This document shows, piece by piece, positions 1 to 11,352 of a DNA stretch of 64,000 nt. A program made the position numbers and the translations under genes. Origin of the DNA: Tetrapyrgos nigripes. Taxonomy: Eukaryota; Basidiomycota; Agaricomycetes; Agaricales; Campanellaceae. The stretch spans positions 124,001-188,000 of the forward strand of contig JAACJM010000062.1 in assembly GCA_013368315.1 (NCBI GenBank), written 5' to 3'. The notes beneath the pieces were generated by a model. The model worked only from the letters and a program-made list of their open reading frames with translations. It made no database searches and had not been told where the DNA came from. Each line of letters opens with the position of its first letter. The first letter of the stretch is position 1.

Positions 1-2158
1 TGTCAGCACGCATTTACAGGTAACAAGACCACCGCCACCACCGTCACTGGCGCTGGCACTGGCAACAGTCCTTCCATTCCAACGTTCAACGCAGGCAAGC
101 TGTCGCAATTACTCACCTGAGACATAGTCTGAAATACTGCGCCCGCCACACTCTGTTCATGCCCGACACTAACTTTGGCAACGAACAGTGTTCCGGATGC
201 AAAGACGAAATCTGCTCCCGCTACAGATAATATTGCTGCAGGGAATCCGAGGGCCCAGTAACCAGCGTCAGGGTCAATCAAAGCGAATAGGAGAGGAGCG
301 CAAGCTGTCAGAAAGGTTCCCAATGCTGTACGTGGAATGAACGTTTGAACATCCATCAATTCAATGGCAAGAAAATGGGGAAAAGACTACTGACCAAAGA
401 GCACAACGATTGGTACATGACCGGCAACGAGCGCGAATGACGTAGTCAAGACGATCCCCGTCACGAACATGGGCAGCAAACGTACGGCAGTCGCAAGTGG
501 CTGTAGGTTCTGGTAATCTTGATAGAATAGCTATAATGCCAGGTGTCAACACCTTCGTCATCGACGTCGATCGGACGTCGACTTGACAACATACTCAAAG
601 TCGACGTGAATTTGTAAAAGACTCACCACAACCCAATACAACCAACCCATGAATCCTGCCCAGTTCAAAAGCGCTATGAACATGACTACAGCAATGCGTC
701 CATGCAACCTGGTCCACATAGAAAGGCACATTAAAGGCGGCGGTGTAGGTATGTATCTTGAATTTTCCAGGAGTACAGAGGCTTTGTCCAATATCGATGT
801 ACTCGGAAATGACCTCTTTTGGACACGTTCCAAGTGATACTGCCAGAAAACGAATATCAAGACAAAGATCACGCCGACTATGAGGAGGGCAATAATATCT
901 AAGGAGTATCATGTTTAGCAAATGAATCTAGTGAGTAAGTAATTTCGGAGCTTACAAGGCGTTGCCCATTTGTTCGGTGCTATTTCTCCTTGAGCAAGAA
1001 CAAAGACTATGAGAACCAGACCCGCAGTGACGAAAAAGGCTCCAATCCAGTCGACTCGACGGTCGGTCTCGATCGAGGGTTCATCACGATCAAAAAAGAC
1101 AAGAGCGCCAATGACCGACAAGAATACAACACCCTGGAGAAACGAAAAAAAAAAAACGCGTCAAACACGACGTCAAACGCCTCTAGCCTCGTTAAAGAGG
1201 CATGGAGCAGTCACCCTAATCGTTCACTTACGCAATTCAGGTAAAACGCTGACCGCCACGACTGACTGTAAATTTGATAATGTGGCGTTAGTGTTTAGGA
1301 ATCTCGTACGAATAGGCGTAATAGCCTATTGCCCGGCGCGATCGGTGCGTCTATTCACCTTGTCAGTTCTGTCATTAACCCTCCCAAGACATTCCCGGAT
1401 ACACCGCCTAATGGTAAACGTTTCAGTGATCGCTGTTATTGTGTGTCTAGGAGACTAGTACCGAGTGGCGCCCCTGCTGCAAACGATGCAAACGCGACTG
1501 TTCGGGCTCGTCCAGGAGGAAAAGCGCGTGCCAGAGTGCCGAGCTTAAGATAAGGAAGGAAGAAAGAATGGTCAGTTAGCGTCTAGGGTTGAATCGAAGG
1601 CACATTCGCAGAGGCTAGAAGACATACAGATGCTGGTATCGTGGCTGCACATCCAATTCCTTGCAATCCACGTAGAATGTCCAACGTAAGAGAATCTTGA
1701 GCAAACCCACATCCAAGCGAAAAAACCATTAACCAAAGTGATCCTAGGATGAAGACTTTCTTCTGCCCATAGAGGTCGGCGAGACGTCCGCAAACGAGTA
1801 ACAGGCAACCCTAGATCCAAGAGATAGGACGTGAAGAACAGTACAAGGCATAAAGGACAGCCGTCGTACAGAGCTTAATGCGAAACCAGAGAGAAGCCAC
1901 TGTAGATTGACTTGTCCTATGTCGAGGTCGTCTGCGATGACTGGCATTGATATTGATACAAGTGTCATATTCGCGATCTAGACCATGAAGTGAGTGAATA
2001 CGTTCTCAAGGACGACGATGGCGACGCACATTGATGATCATAGCTAGAGTACACGTCCCTATTATCCCTGCCGCGTTCAAGGCACTCCTCTGCGACACAA
2101 CATTCAAGTTTTCACCATGGACCCCGGGCGTGGAAGGCCTGGAGGATTTGGTCGACAT
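1..2158 (-). CDS. MFS drug-type transporter (DHA2-like), partial at window edge
   Basis: This is a multi-spanning major facilitator, probably a plasma-membrane exporter; the substrate is unknown. The start is taken at the ATG at 2158 (MSTKSSRPSTPG). Exons then read SALNAAGIIGTCTLAMIIN, DDLDIGQVNLQWLLSGFAL, and GRLADLYGQKKVFILGSLW, the last matching the conserved GRLxDxxGxK loop between helices 2 and 3. Next come RGLQGIGCAATIPAS, FPPGRARTVAFASFAAGAPLG, a short exon with SWRSAFYL, then FFDRDEPSIETDRRVDWIGAFF, which is typical of fungal 14-spanner DHA2 proteins. The C-terminal part includes LQPLATAVRLLPMFVTGI and AKVSVGHEQSVAGAVFQTMSQ (about 120-330). The last exon or exons lie beyond the left edge. 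There are at least eight short introns. I saw no clear lesion, but the exon joins near 1200-1550 are less certain. The family call rests on recognised motifs; transport of drugs is inferred. Confidence 0.8.
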
Positions 2159-4629
2159 TGCTGGAAAACGTGGGCCAGAAGGTGACGGTTACAGTGGGTT
2201 GGTGATGGACGAGTTGAGTCCTGAGACAGAAAGCATTCCTCGTTTTCCTTGATGCTCTTTATAAGGGATTGAGTATACCACGCGATGAATGCTGGTATAT
2301 GTAAGCCGGTAATTACAGTCCATCTTGACTCTTGTTTGCTTGATCGGGCCCGGTACATGTTTTGTTGTTACAAGGCCCTGATTCGCGTCGTATTCTCACT
2401 GTCAGCACTTCAGTCGGCAGTTTAATCGGATCGGAACTTGTACCCTGTCTGACTGCTGTAAGGGTTCACAAAGGGTGAGCTGGAATTTAGAGCGTTGTGT
2501 AAAGACTGGAATGGAGGTTTTTCCGATTGCGCAGTACCACCAAGACACCCTGTGGAAATCAGCGAAAATTTCCCAAAGTGGCGGTATTGCGCGATTCCAT
2601 CTTCCCGCTCGAAGCTCAGTGTTATGTATAACAGAAGTTCTTGTTAGAATCTCAGTGGCAAGTCTCTTACCGTTATGTAGCGAGTGCTCAATACCGTAAA
2701 GGATCCGGATTTATCCCAGTTGCGAATGCATCTACAATTTGTGATACCCAGCCATTCTGTTTGCACATATGATCGCTGATAGACAGAACTGCTTTTTATA
2801 ATCATCTCGTCACTGTAAACGGCATGTGGACGATGTGGAGGGATGTCAGCGATAACATTCATGATTATCATTATGGACAGTGATGGACATACCCATCCAA
2901 CAAATTTTCAACTCTGGATAGAACCTGAATAGTGTTATCGAGCTACAGAAGAAGGTGCATCGGAGATAGGATCGAAAGCCTCGATCTTGCCACTATTGAG
3001 ACAGGTTGGCTGGCTACGAGCAGACACATCAAGCAGGCACGAGGAGTTAAAATGTGACTCGACCCCACTGTTCCAACTTCCAAGGATATGACAAAGACGA
3101 GAAAGCATATAGAATTTGGCCTGGTCATGTTACTGCGGGGTCAAGTAGCCTTCCGAGAAATACATTCAAACCGCTCTACCCTCGAGCCTTCGCGCAGAAG
3201 AAGCGAAGATCCCGATGTGTCTGGAGATCTTAAACTTGAATCATTATCACCTGCATGTCTAGGCGCTATATCGGCGCCGGGAGAAGTAAAAGATTAACAC
3301 AAGATGCAGCGATGTCTTTTTTCCTTTTGGTGAATTCAAGGTGGCGAAACATTAACATAATCGTACCTCATCACTTGACGCTTTTTGTCTTCTGATAACC
3401 TCATCCGCATTGAGCAAGGCAGAAGAACTTGAAGGTAATCAGATATTTTCTGTTTTCCAGAACAGAACAGAACAGAAATCTCCAATGGCGATCAGCATGT
3501 TCAAGAAAAACAAGTGAGAACTTGACGCCACTTAAAGACAGCGGGAGAAAGGTCACAGGCACGCATGAACATTGAGGCGGCCATGGGGAGGGTTCAGGGC
3601 TTCGGAAGCGTTCACATGAAGATCATAGGAACGTTACAGTGACTTTGCCAAGAGACCGCAGCCCGGGTTCATGTTTGGTTTGGGGTTCCAGCTGGATCCA
3701 GAGGGGATTGTCAATTGTTGCCAGTTGCCAGGCCCGTGCAGACCTGGCGCGCCCATCTCGGAGGAAAACGAATATGGAGCGGTAGCTGACAGAAGGCTCG
3801 TGCCTGCATTCGGGCGACGTCATAGGCTCTAAATTATTGTGCTTGGTTTTCAACAGCTTTGAGGTCTTGATGGGAAGGAGAAGCTTCTTCTTTGAACGAA
3901 CCAGTACGAGGCGAGCTGAGGACCCCGATCCATGCGACCGGAAGAAAACTGGAAAGCTGTCCCATTGAGGTCTATTTCAGTCTACTTTCCCTATGTGGTA
4001 TGTGGTGTACAGTTAGGATCGTCGTTTGAGGATTCGAAGTGTTGATCAGTTAGGATCGTCGTTTGAGGATTCGAAGTGTTGATCAGTTAGGATCGTCGTT
4101 TGAGGATTCGAAGTGTTGATCAGTGTTACCATCATGATGGCGACTTGACTTCAGACCAGTGCTGATCTTCCCTTCCCCAGGTCGCAGCCAATTATTATTG
4201 CAAAACACATCAAGAAACTAAAAACTAAAATTAGTCTCTTTCCATCTATTATTGGGCGTCAAACCAAACGACTTGCTCAACCAGTGCTCAGCGCCAAACA
4301 ACCTGCCGTCCATTGCATTCGGACTGAAAACAAGTGCGACACTGATATGATTGGAGGCTGTCCAATGAGCAGCTTGAAGTCATCTCAAGAGTTTTATGAA
4401 GCCAGAGAAGCTAATAAAGGTGTACCGACTTTCAGAATCCATCGGACGTGGTTCGGGAAAAAAAAGGAACACTCGGGATTGGCCATGCACAGCCTCGCAT
4501 TCAATATAATTAGACTCACGTGATCATATACGTCAGCGGCGATCAAGTTATCCGAGCCGGCAATTCCAGGCAATTCTACTGGTTTTATTTCTACTCCCTT
4601 CATCCCACCATGTTCTTGACCAGCAAAGC
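2159..4629. other. Intergenic, no gene recognised
   Basis: Only short unconvincing reading frames occur on both strands and none matches a family I know. It contains the 37-bp tandem repeat at 4011. The last 100 bases before 4630 should hold the hydrolase promoter, but no clear TATA box was found. Confidence 0.5.
4011..4121. repeat. 37-bp tandem repeat, three near-perfect copies
   Basis: The unit begins AGTTAGGATCGTCGTTTGAG and ends AGTGTTGATC. Three copies follow each other directly with no visible differences, so the array is young or kept uniform. It lies about 500 bp upstream of the alpha/beta hydrolase start. Confidence 0.9.
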
Positions 4630-6074
4630 ATGATCATTGACGCAATTACCTACCCTCCTAGAGATGGATACCCGTTATTCATTACTGCCAAACGTTACAC
4701 GCTTTCCGAATTCAAGGTCTACGAGGACGATCCGGATGCTTTGACTCTCATTTGTTTGCATTCGACCGCGTCGCATAAGGAGTCTTGGGAGCCTACGCTG
4801 GCAAAGGTTTTTGGGCTGGCATCTGAGGGGATGAAGACGAGGAAAGGTGACCCGAGGAGAGAGGTCAAGATTAGGGAAGCATGGTGTTTGGACTGTCCGA
4901 ACCATGGAGCGTCCGCTATGTTGAACGAGCGGATATTGCAGACGCCCGAGTATTATTTGAGGTGTGAGTCTTTGTCTTATCTTTATTCTTCTGAACTAGT
5001 CAGCCCATCTGAGACCGTGATGTTTTTCCCCATCAGTTAGTTGCGAGCTATATGCACAAGCGGTTCTTCATTTTCTTTCTGCTGGGCCCGAATATGGGGC
5101 CAAGGTTGACTTTAAGGCTCGAAATTTAGTCGGGATAGGACACTCACTTGGTGGTAATGCGATGTGCGTTTGATGTTTTTCGCTACATTGATTGGCATTG
5201 TGCTGACCGGATTCACAGGTCAATGCTCCAGACCATGACACCGCGCATACCGTTTATTTCTCTCGTCCTCGTTGAACCTATGCTCAGTCCGGCAGGTCCA
5301 AAACACCTCAGCGGGCTTCGTTCGTTGCTCATCAAAGGTGCATATGAACGCCGGGATGTCTGGTCGAACCGCAAGGCTGCACTGGAAGGTCTACCAAGAC
5401 GAGATAGGACTAAAAAGTGGGATGAAAGAGTCGTCCAACTGTTCATTGTAAGTACCCGTGTCCCTCCTCGCTGTACGCGGGTCTAGATCGGTTGACACCC
5501 GTGTTTTGTTTATCATTAGAAACATGGCATCAGACCCCATCAAGGGTCGTATTATTTAGAAAGTCCATATAATGGGGTTACCCTAGCTTGTACTCGAGAT
5601 CAAGAAGCTGTAAGTCGATGATTTTCGCGCATCCGTTGTGCGCTGACGATGCTTTCAGGCCATGTACAGAGATCCTGAAGGCGGGACAAAGCCAGTCGAA
5701 TCGCTCAATAAGGCATGTCAGGAGATCCCTGTACACCTAGTATTAGGTGGAGTTTACGACTTCTTGTGAGTATTTTCTGCCTACATTCAGTAATTTGTCA
5801 TGGACTGACGGCATACCACTTATTCTAGACCAAAGCGTATTCATGACGCTCTCGTGGACCCAAAGTCTGGCAGGCGATTCGCTTCTGTCACTGTCATACC
5901 AGAATCCGGTCATCTGGTACGACCTCATTTTTCCTTGTTTCCATGTCTGACTTACATCCTGTTATTTAGGTCCCATTGGAAATGCCTGATCGACTTGGAG
6001 AGATTATCTATGGTGCTTTTGTACAAAACGCGAAGCAGGGGCCACTGAAAGGTGCAGCGCGAGGAAAACTTTGA
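4630..6074 (+). CDS. Alpha/beta hydrolase
   Basis: A serine hydrolase of the alpha/beta fold; the substrate is unknown. Exon 1 starts at ATG 4630 (MIIDAITYPPRDGYPLF) and runs to about 4961. It holds LICLHSTASHKESWEPTL, the usual oxyanion-loop region, and CLDCPNHGASA. Exon 2 (5041-5163) carries the nucleophile elbow GIGHSLGGNAM, so the catalytic Ser is in GHSLG. Exon 3 (from about 5220) reads VEPMLSPAGPKHLSGLRSLL. Later exons read SYYLESPYNGVTLACT, PVHLVLGGVYDFL, which could hold the acid residue, and VIPESGHLVPLEMPDRLG, which supplies the catalytic His. The protein ends GAARGKL. The tail loosely resembles a peroxisomal PTS1 tripeptide (SKL type), but GKL is not canonical and I do not rely on it. 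It resembles a fungal alpha/beta hydrolase group sometimes annotated as toxin-biosynthesis-like; that label is not evidence of a toxin role. About six short introns; frames join cleanly. Confidence 0.85.
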
Positions 6075-6329
6075 ACATTTTGTCTATGGAGTCGTAACGG
6101 ACAAGCGCTGCCTGCTATTATGCTTACTCTTCTACTAGCTAATCTTGTATTTGATAATCACAGCTTGTACTCTCAAACGCGTCTCGCCACAAAGGAGCCC
6201 CTATCTTTAAGCCGTGATTGCGGCAAAACACGACGCACGTGTATGTCAGAGTTCTCGAACCCTAACCCCATCTTCACAGCAATCCCTTTCCTTCCTACTG
6301 TCATCTGCCGCCATTGCCTAGGTCTTCCT

Positions 6330-8922
6330 ATGGCCAACGACGACCGCAATGATTCCTCTCTTCATACCCGTACACTCAAAGATCCCATTCATGATCAGAG
6401 TACGTCTCAATTTAGGCTATGGGAAGCATCATTTCCATCCGCGCGTGATTTCGACGCGTTCAGGCCGGTCCGTGTAGCGCTCTAGTACTGATTTGGACAT
6501 CCACATTCTATAGTCGAGATAAACCCGACCCTGAGCTCCTTCATCGATACGTACGTTTCCTTCTTCGCTCGTCTTTCTACGCTCACTGCGACCCCGGTGA
6601 TTCAGGCGGCAGTTTCAGAGGCTGCGTAACATCAAACAGTTGGGTACAACCTACTATGTGTGGCCGGGAGCGTGTCACAATCGTTTCGAACACTGTATCG
6701 GTGCGTGGTCCAGGTCTTACCACACTTCTCAGCTTACTGACGGGAGGTTGTAGGTGTATCCTATCTCAGTCGTCTTCTCATTTGCCATCTGCAGACATCG
6801 CAACCGGAATTGGGTATAACCGAGCGAGATGTGACATGTTTGGAACTGGCAGGATTGTGTCATGACCTTGGCCATGGCCCTTGGTCTCATGTCTTCGATA
6901 GTATGTTTATCCCGAAAGCCTTGTAAGTTGCGCGCATAGTATACTACTCTCTTCACATCTATTTATTGATGTTGATAATTGACAGCCCCGACGTTCCACC
7001 GGAGGAGAGATGGACCCACGAGAAGGGGTCAGAAGACATGTTTGAGTATCTCGTTCGCGAAAACGAGATCGATATTAGCGATGTCGATAAAGAGTTTATC
7101 AAAGCTCTGATTGCGGGAGATTGGAAACGAACTCCGTGAGTTGTGCCTTATGTATGCATCTCAGTCACTGACGCTACGCGCTAGGGACGAGAAACGTTTC
7201 CTCTTCGACATTGTTGCAAACAAGATTAATGGCCTAGACGTTGACAAGTGATCATTTTCCTTCATTCGTGCGCTATACGCCGCTCACTATCATTTGACAG
7301 GTTTGACTACATCGCTCGCGATTCACGCATGGTTGGAGATGGCGTTAACATCAACATCGGCAGGTATGTCGTCCTGAAGTTTGGCCAAGAGTGACACCTA
7401 ACCCCACTTCAGAATAGTCAAATCTGCTCGGGTCATCGACGACCAAATTTGCTATGATCACAAAGATGTAAATAACATCTTTGACATCTGCGCTACGAGG
7501 TTCAAACTTCATAAGAACCTCTATAATCATAAAACAGGTGAGCTCTTCTACGTCTCCTCTCCTCACGTCTACTTACCTACCGTCACCTTACTCAGCAAAG
7601 GCTATCGAGTACATGATTGTGGATATCCTACTGCTAGCTAACGACCACTACAAGATTGCCGAGTCTGTCAGCAAGCCTGAACGATACATACATCTGACTG
7701 ATTGCCTTCTGGAGAAGATCGCAGCGAGTGAGGAAGAGGTAGGCCATTTCTGTCGTTCTGTCAATATTAATCATCTTCTGATAGTACTTATCCAGGAACT
7801 CAAGGAAGCACGACAACTCGTGCGAAGGATACAAACTAGGAACCTCTATCGTCGTGTGGATTACAGGTTCATGCCGTACGACTTGGTAGGACCAGCCAAG
7901 AAGCTTATCACTTCCCAGAAGATTGTCGATGCCGTGCAGCAACTGGTCGACTCTGGGAAGATAGAGGATTTAGACCCTGAGCTGGACGTTGCTGCTCTAA
8001 AGCCTGAAGACGTCATCGTCGACTTTTCCACCATGCACTATGGCATGAAAGAGAAGAATCCAGTTGATAATGTCCGGTTTTATTCCAAGAGAGACCTCAA
8101 CAGTAAGCCATCTCACTCAGGATTCGCTGACTGACTAACTGACTGACGTCATTTTTTCTTTTCTTTTCTTTTCTTTTTTGCGCTTTCCAATAGAATGCTA
8201 CCCAGCTCGAGAGGGAGATTACTCTTCTCTTAGACCCACAGTGTATGCCGAGACAGTACTACAGGTTTTCACCAAAGATCCCGAGTACGTCTTTACGCAA
8301 TCTCTTTATGGGCACTGATTGACTTAACACCCTTTCTTTTAGCTTTTTTGGTGTTGTGCAAGCCGGCTACAGACATGTCGTCGAGAGCCTCGGTCCCGAA
8401 GCTTTGATGACGGCGTCCGTTGCTGCCGATACTGTTGCTATGGAGGAAGAAAGAAGTCCATCTCCTGTTCCTACCGAAGCACCGTCAACGCCTGGTCCTT
8501 CTCAATCTGGTCCCTCGCATTCCACTACCATCACTCCTGCCGCAAGCCTAACCAATGTCCTCACCTCATCGACGAATAAGACACCTCAACAGTTGTCTTT
8601 AGCTTGCCTTCAGCGACAAAACGTCTTCACAACAGTGGACGCTAAATTCCAGCACCAGTCTCCTGCGAAACAGCGGCAGAAACCGAGGAGTACGAGTGGT
8701 CGTTCTGATGCCGGTGGTAGTGGAGTTACTGGTGCTACGCCGAGTGGTGATGCTGGTAGTGATTTTGCGCCATCCATACTTCCTAGTGCTGAGTCGGCAG
8801 GTTCGGCGATAGAGATGGCAAACCTGGGAGACAAGCGATCTAGGTATAATGTTTTCATGGAAGAGCCTGGGTCACCTAGTCCCAAACGGAGGAAGTCTGT
8901 TGCCAAACCGAGAGGTAGTTAG
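6330..8922 (+). CDS. SAMHD1-like HD-domain dNTP triphosphohydrolase
   Basis: Members of this family cleave dNTPs to deoxynucleosides and triphosphate, and in eukaryotes they control dNTP pools. The start at ATG 6330 gives [23 protein letters not shown]. Following exons read [40 protein letters not shown] (metal-binding His), [20 protein letters not shown] (the HD pair), [21 protein letters not shown], and [12 protein letters not shown] (the distal metal Asp). Then come the [30 protein letters not shown] and FYSKRDLN segments, which follow the known C-terminal lobe order. The last exon (from about 8342) finishes the lobe ([17 protein letters not shown]) and adds a roughly 170-residue Ser/Pro/Thr-rich tail ending in a basic SPKRRKS stretch that could be a nuclear signal. 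There is no N-terminal SAM domain, unlike the vertebrate protein. About ten short introns, one with a long pyrimidine run near 8150-8180. All catalytic residues I can locate are present, so it is probably active. Confidence 0.9.
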
Positions 8923-9238
8923 GTGGTGCTTGGGGTTTGAAAATGTTGATTTGATAACCGGTTTGCTTGGGCCTTTTCTTTTTCATGGACATTGTATCCT
9001 TACTGCTAGATGATATCATGCACATTGGGCCGAGGATTGCGTGTATTATAGAGCCCTACTAGAACATTGATGGACGCACATACATACTCATGTCACATTA
9101 CTATGGACGAACGTTGCGCCTACTATATGTTACTACGACTTGCCTTTGTAACGCTATCTGCCTGCAACTACATGACTACATAACTTTGTATACTGAAGGT
9201 GAAAAGAACTTCCGTATTGCCTGGTATGCATTGCTGTC
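8923..9238. other. Intergenic between two convergent genes
   Basis: This is the shared 3' flank of the SAMHD1-like gene and the broken old-yellow-enzyme gene. AT-rich; no gene or RNA recognised. Confidence 0.5.
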
Positions 9239-10574
9239 TCAAGCATAAGGGAAACCGTCAGCAAAGGGATAGTCGATGTAACCCTTAGGGTCCAAACCAA
9301 GTGAAATTTGATCTGTCATAAGCGATACAAGGAATGCGCTGCTGTAGGCGAGAGGGGAGGTCAGGCTGTATCAAGGAACAGAAGCGTTATCTCTGGCAGC
9401 TTCAAGCTATAGTAGGGGAAAAGCTTAAAAGGACTCACCTTAGAAAGGAAAAGTCTCCCGAATGCGATAATATCTCCTTTCTTTTCAGCGTTCTCCATCG
9501 AAAGCTCTCTGGTGTAACCGCCGGCGCTGATAAGTCGTCGACCGTTCTCATCTTCATCAGGGCTCGTCCAGATATCTCTGATGAAATCGTTATCTTCGCC
9601 TTCTGGATTGTGGTCAAGGACATCTACTAGACCCTTTGCACGAGGCTCAACGACGTGGACATAAGAGAATGTTGGATGTGCTTTAATTTTGGAGACAACG
9701 TAGGAGAACTGAGCCTTCGTTTTGGAAACACTGTCCATTCCCATGTCTGCAAGTTACTCGTCAGAGTCATACACTAGGTAAAAACCTGCATCACATACCC
9801 TAGAAAGGATTCCATGGACTGAACCTTATCCGTGTCTTCTGTTGTCCGACAGCTTTGACAACGGCATCCACTACCTCCAGCGTAAACCTTGCCCTGTTTT
9901 CTACACTTCCTCCGTACTCGTCCGTTCGGTGATTTGACACATCTTGCGTGAACTGGTCCAAGAGGTACCCAATGGCATTGTGGATTTCTACTCCATCAAA
10001 TCCAGCTTTTTGAACGGCGTTGGAGGCGGCTTTCGCGTAAAGCTCGATGTATTCCTTGATTTCTGGAATGGTGAGTGGGCGGAGACGAGGGTCATCTTTG
10101 GGGTGATCGGATATAGGGATGTCACTTGCTGAGACTAGATCGTAAGGAGGGTTTTCAGCTCTTAGGACACCAGGGGATGCGGCGCGACCTAGAGCCCAGA
10201 GTTGAAGGTAGATGAAGGAGCTTTTGGCATGGACAACCGAGGTGATCTATGTAAAATTTTCGATAAGAAAAACGAACCAACATGGACGTCAGAGACAATA
10301 AACCAACCTCTTTCCAAGTAGCTATCTACTCATCAGACCAGATGCCTGGTGCATGTGGATAACCACCAGCACAACCATCAATGAAGGTAGCTTCGGCGAT
10401 CAAGAATGTTCCTGGTGTGCTTGCACGCTGGGCATACCATTCCTTCACGATAGGAAGAGGAACATGCTTGTCGTGAGCGTGAAAACGCGTCAACGGAGCC
10501 AAGGCGACTCTGTGCCTGAGAGTGATGTCTCCGAGTCTGATACTAGGTTGGAAAATCTGCCAGGTCGTAGACAT
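9239..10574 (-). pseudogene. Old yellow enzyme (NADH:flavin oxidoreductase), inactivated
   Basis: Old yellow enzymes are FMN-dependent ene-reductases. The start at 10574 reads MSTTWQIFQPSIRLGDITLR, followed by HRVALAPLTRFHAHDKHVP and FLIAEATFIDGCAGGYPHAP, all typical of the family. The frame then hits TAG at 10326-10328, directly before IATWKE, where relatives carry a Gln. Beyond the next intron the homology continues: FIYLQLWALGRAASPGVLRA, AVQKAGFDGVEIHNAIGYLL, TDEYGGSVENRARF, RIRFSPWNPF. The substrate-binding motif normally reads HxxNGY; here it is HNAIGY, so the second key residue has become Ile. A second TAG lies at 9800-9802, just after SPWNPF, again where Gln is usual. Near 9285-9290 the expected ending DPKGYIDYPFADGFPY is in a different frame, so the in-frame protein stops at TAA 9285-9287. 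Several independent lesions argue for a pseudogene rather than one sequencing error. Confidence 0.8.
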
Positions 10575-11352
10575 CGCTTCGTGCTCGGGTGTCGTGTTTG
10601 AGTGAAGCTATCAACTGGAATCGAGAAAAAGAGCCTAAGGTTCAGAAAGAAAGTTGACTAAAAACTGGCTCTTTTTATGTATATATATACCACGAACATC
10701 ATAGCGTTGGTTCCCTGATTTTCCTGTGCATTATGAGTGAGATTCAAGGGGAGATAAGCTTTGGGCATGGGCCAGCTTGACAAATCGCTCCTTCGTCTGC
10801 AAGAGACTCTGCATTGAGATATTGAGATCCAATAGTTCCTTCAACTCGGTAAATGTGACGGTGGTGATGGAAAGAAGGAAACGCTGAAAAGCTGACGCGC
10901 GAGTGACCTCAAATCTAGACCTCGAACCACTCTTTCTGCAAAGGTCTGATGAAAAGTCGATCAAAGCTATTTACGATCTTCGCCAAACGGTTTGATCGAC
11001 CTTTTATCGAACTTTTGCGGAAGTAACTGGCTCGAGTCTAACTCAAATCCTACTCTGGAGTAAGGTGTAGTAATATTCTGTCAATCATAACGTTACATTA
11101 GACCCTACACATATCGAGTATTACAGTATTAGAGAGTAAACCTATGGCAGTAAAACAATCGTTCAAATTAGATGTAGTGAAGTACTGTATGCACCTTCGC
11201 TCAAGCAGAACTGCCCATATGAAAGCATCTACAGTTTCTTTTCTCAAAGAAACCTTTCAACACGCATTATAAACCTCGTCTTCATTGGAACCACCCGAAT
11301 CATGAGTAGAGGTACCCTTCATGTGCTATGCATGCAAATGAAGACACGTCAG
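10575..11352. other. Intergenic, no gene recognised
   Basis: Apart from the TATA-like tract upstream of the old-yellow-enzyme relic, nothing recognisable occurs on either strand. Confidence 0.5.
10676..10690 (-). promoter_or_regulatory. TATA-like tract upstream of the old-yellow-enzyme relic
   Basis: On the minus strand this reads as an alternating TATATATA tract about 100 bp before the ATG at 10574. It is a plausible core promoter for the once-active gene; position is the only support. Confidence 0.4.

Noticed and set aside
649..837. Plus-strand frame opposite the MFS gene
   Set aside because: Antisense shadow of well-supported MFS exons.
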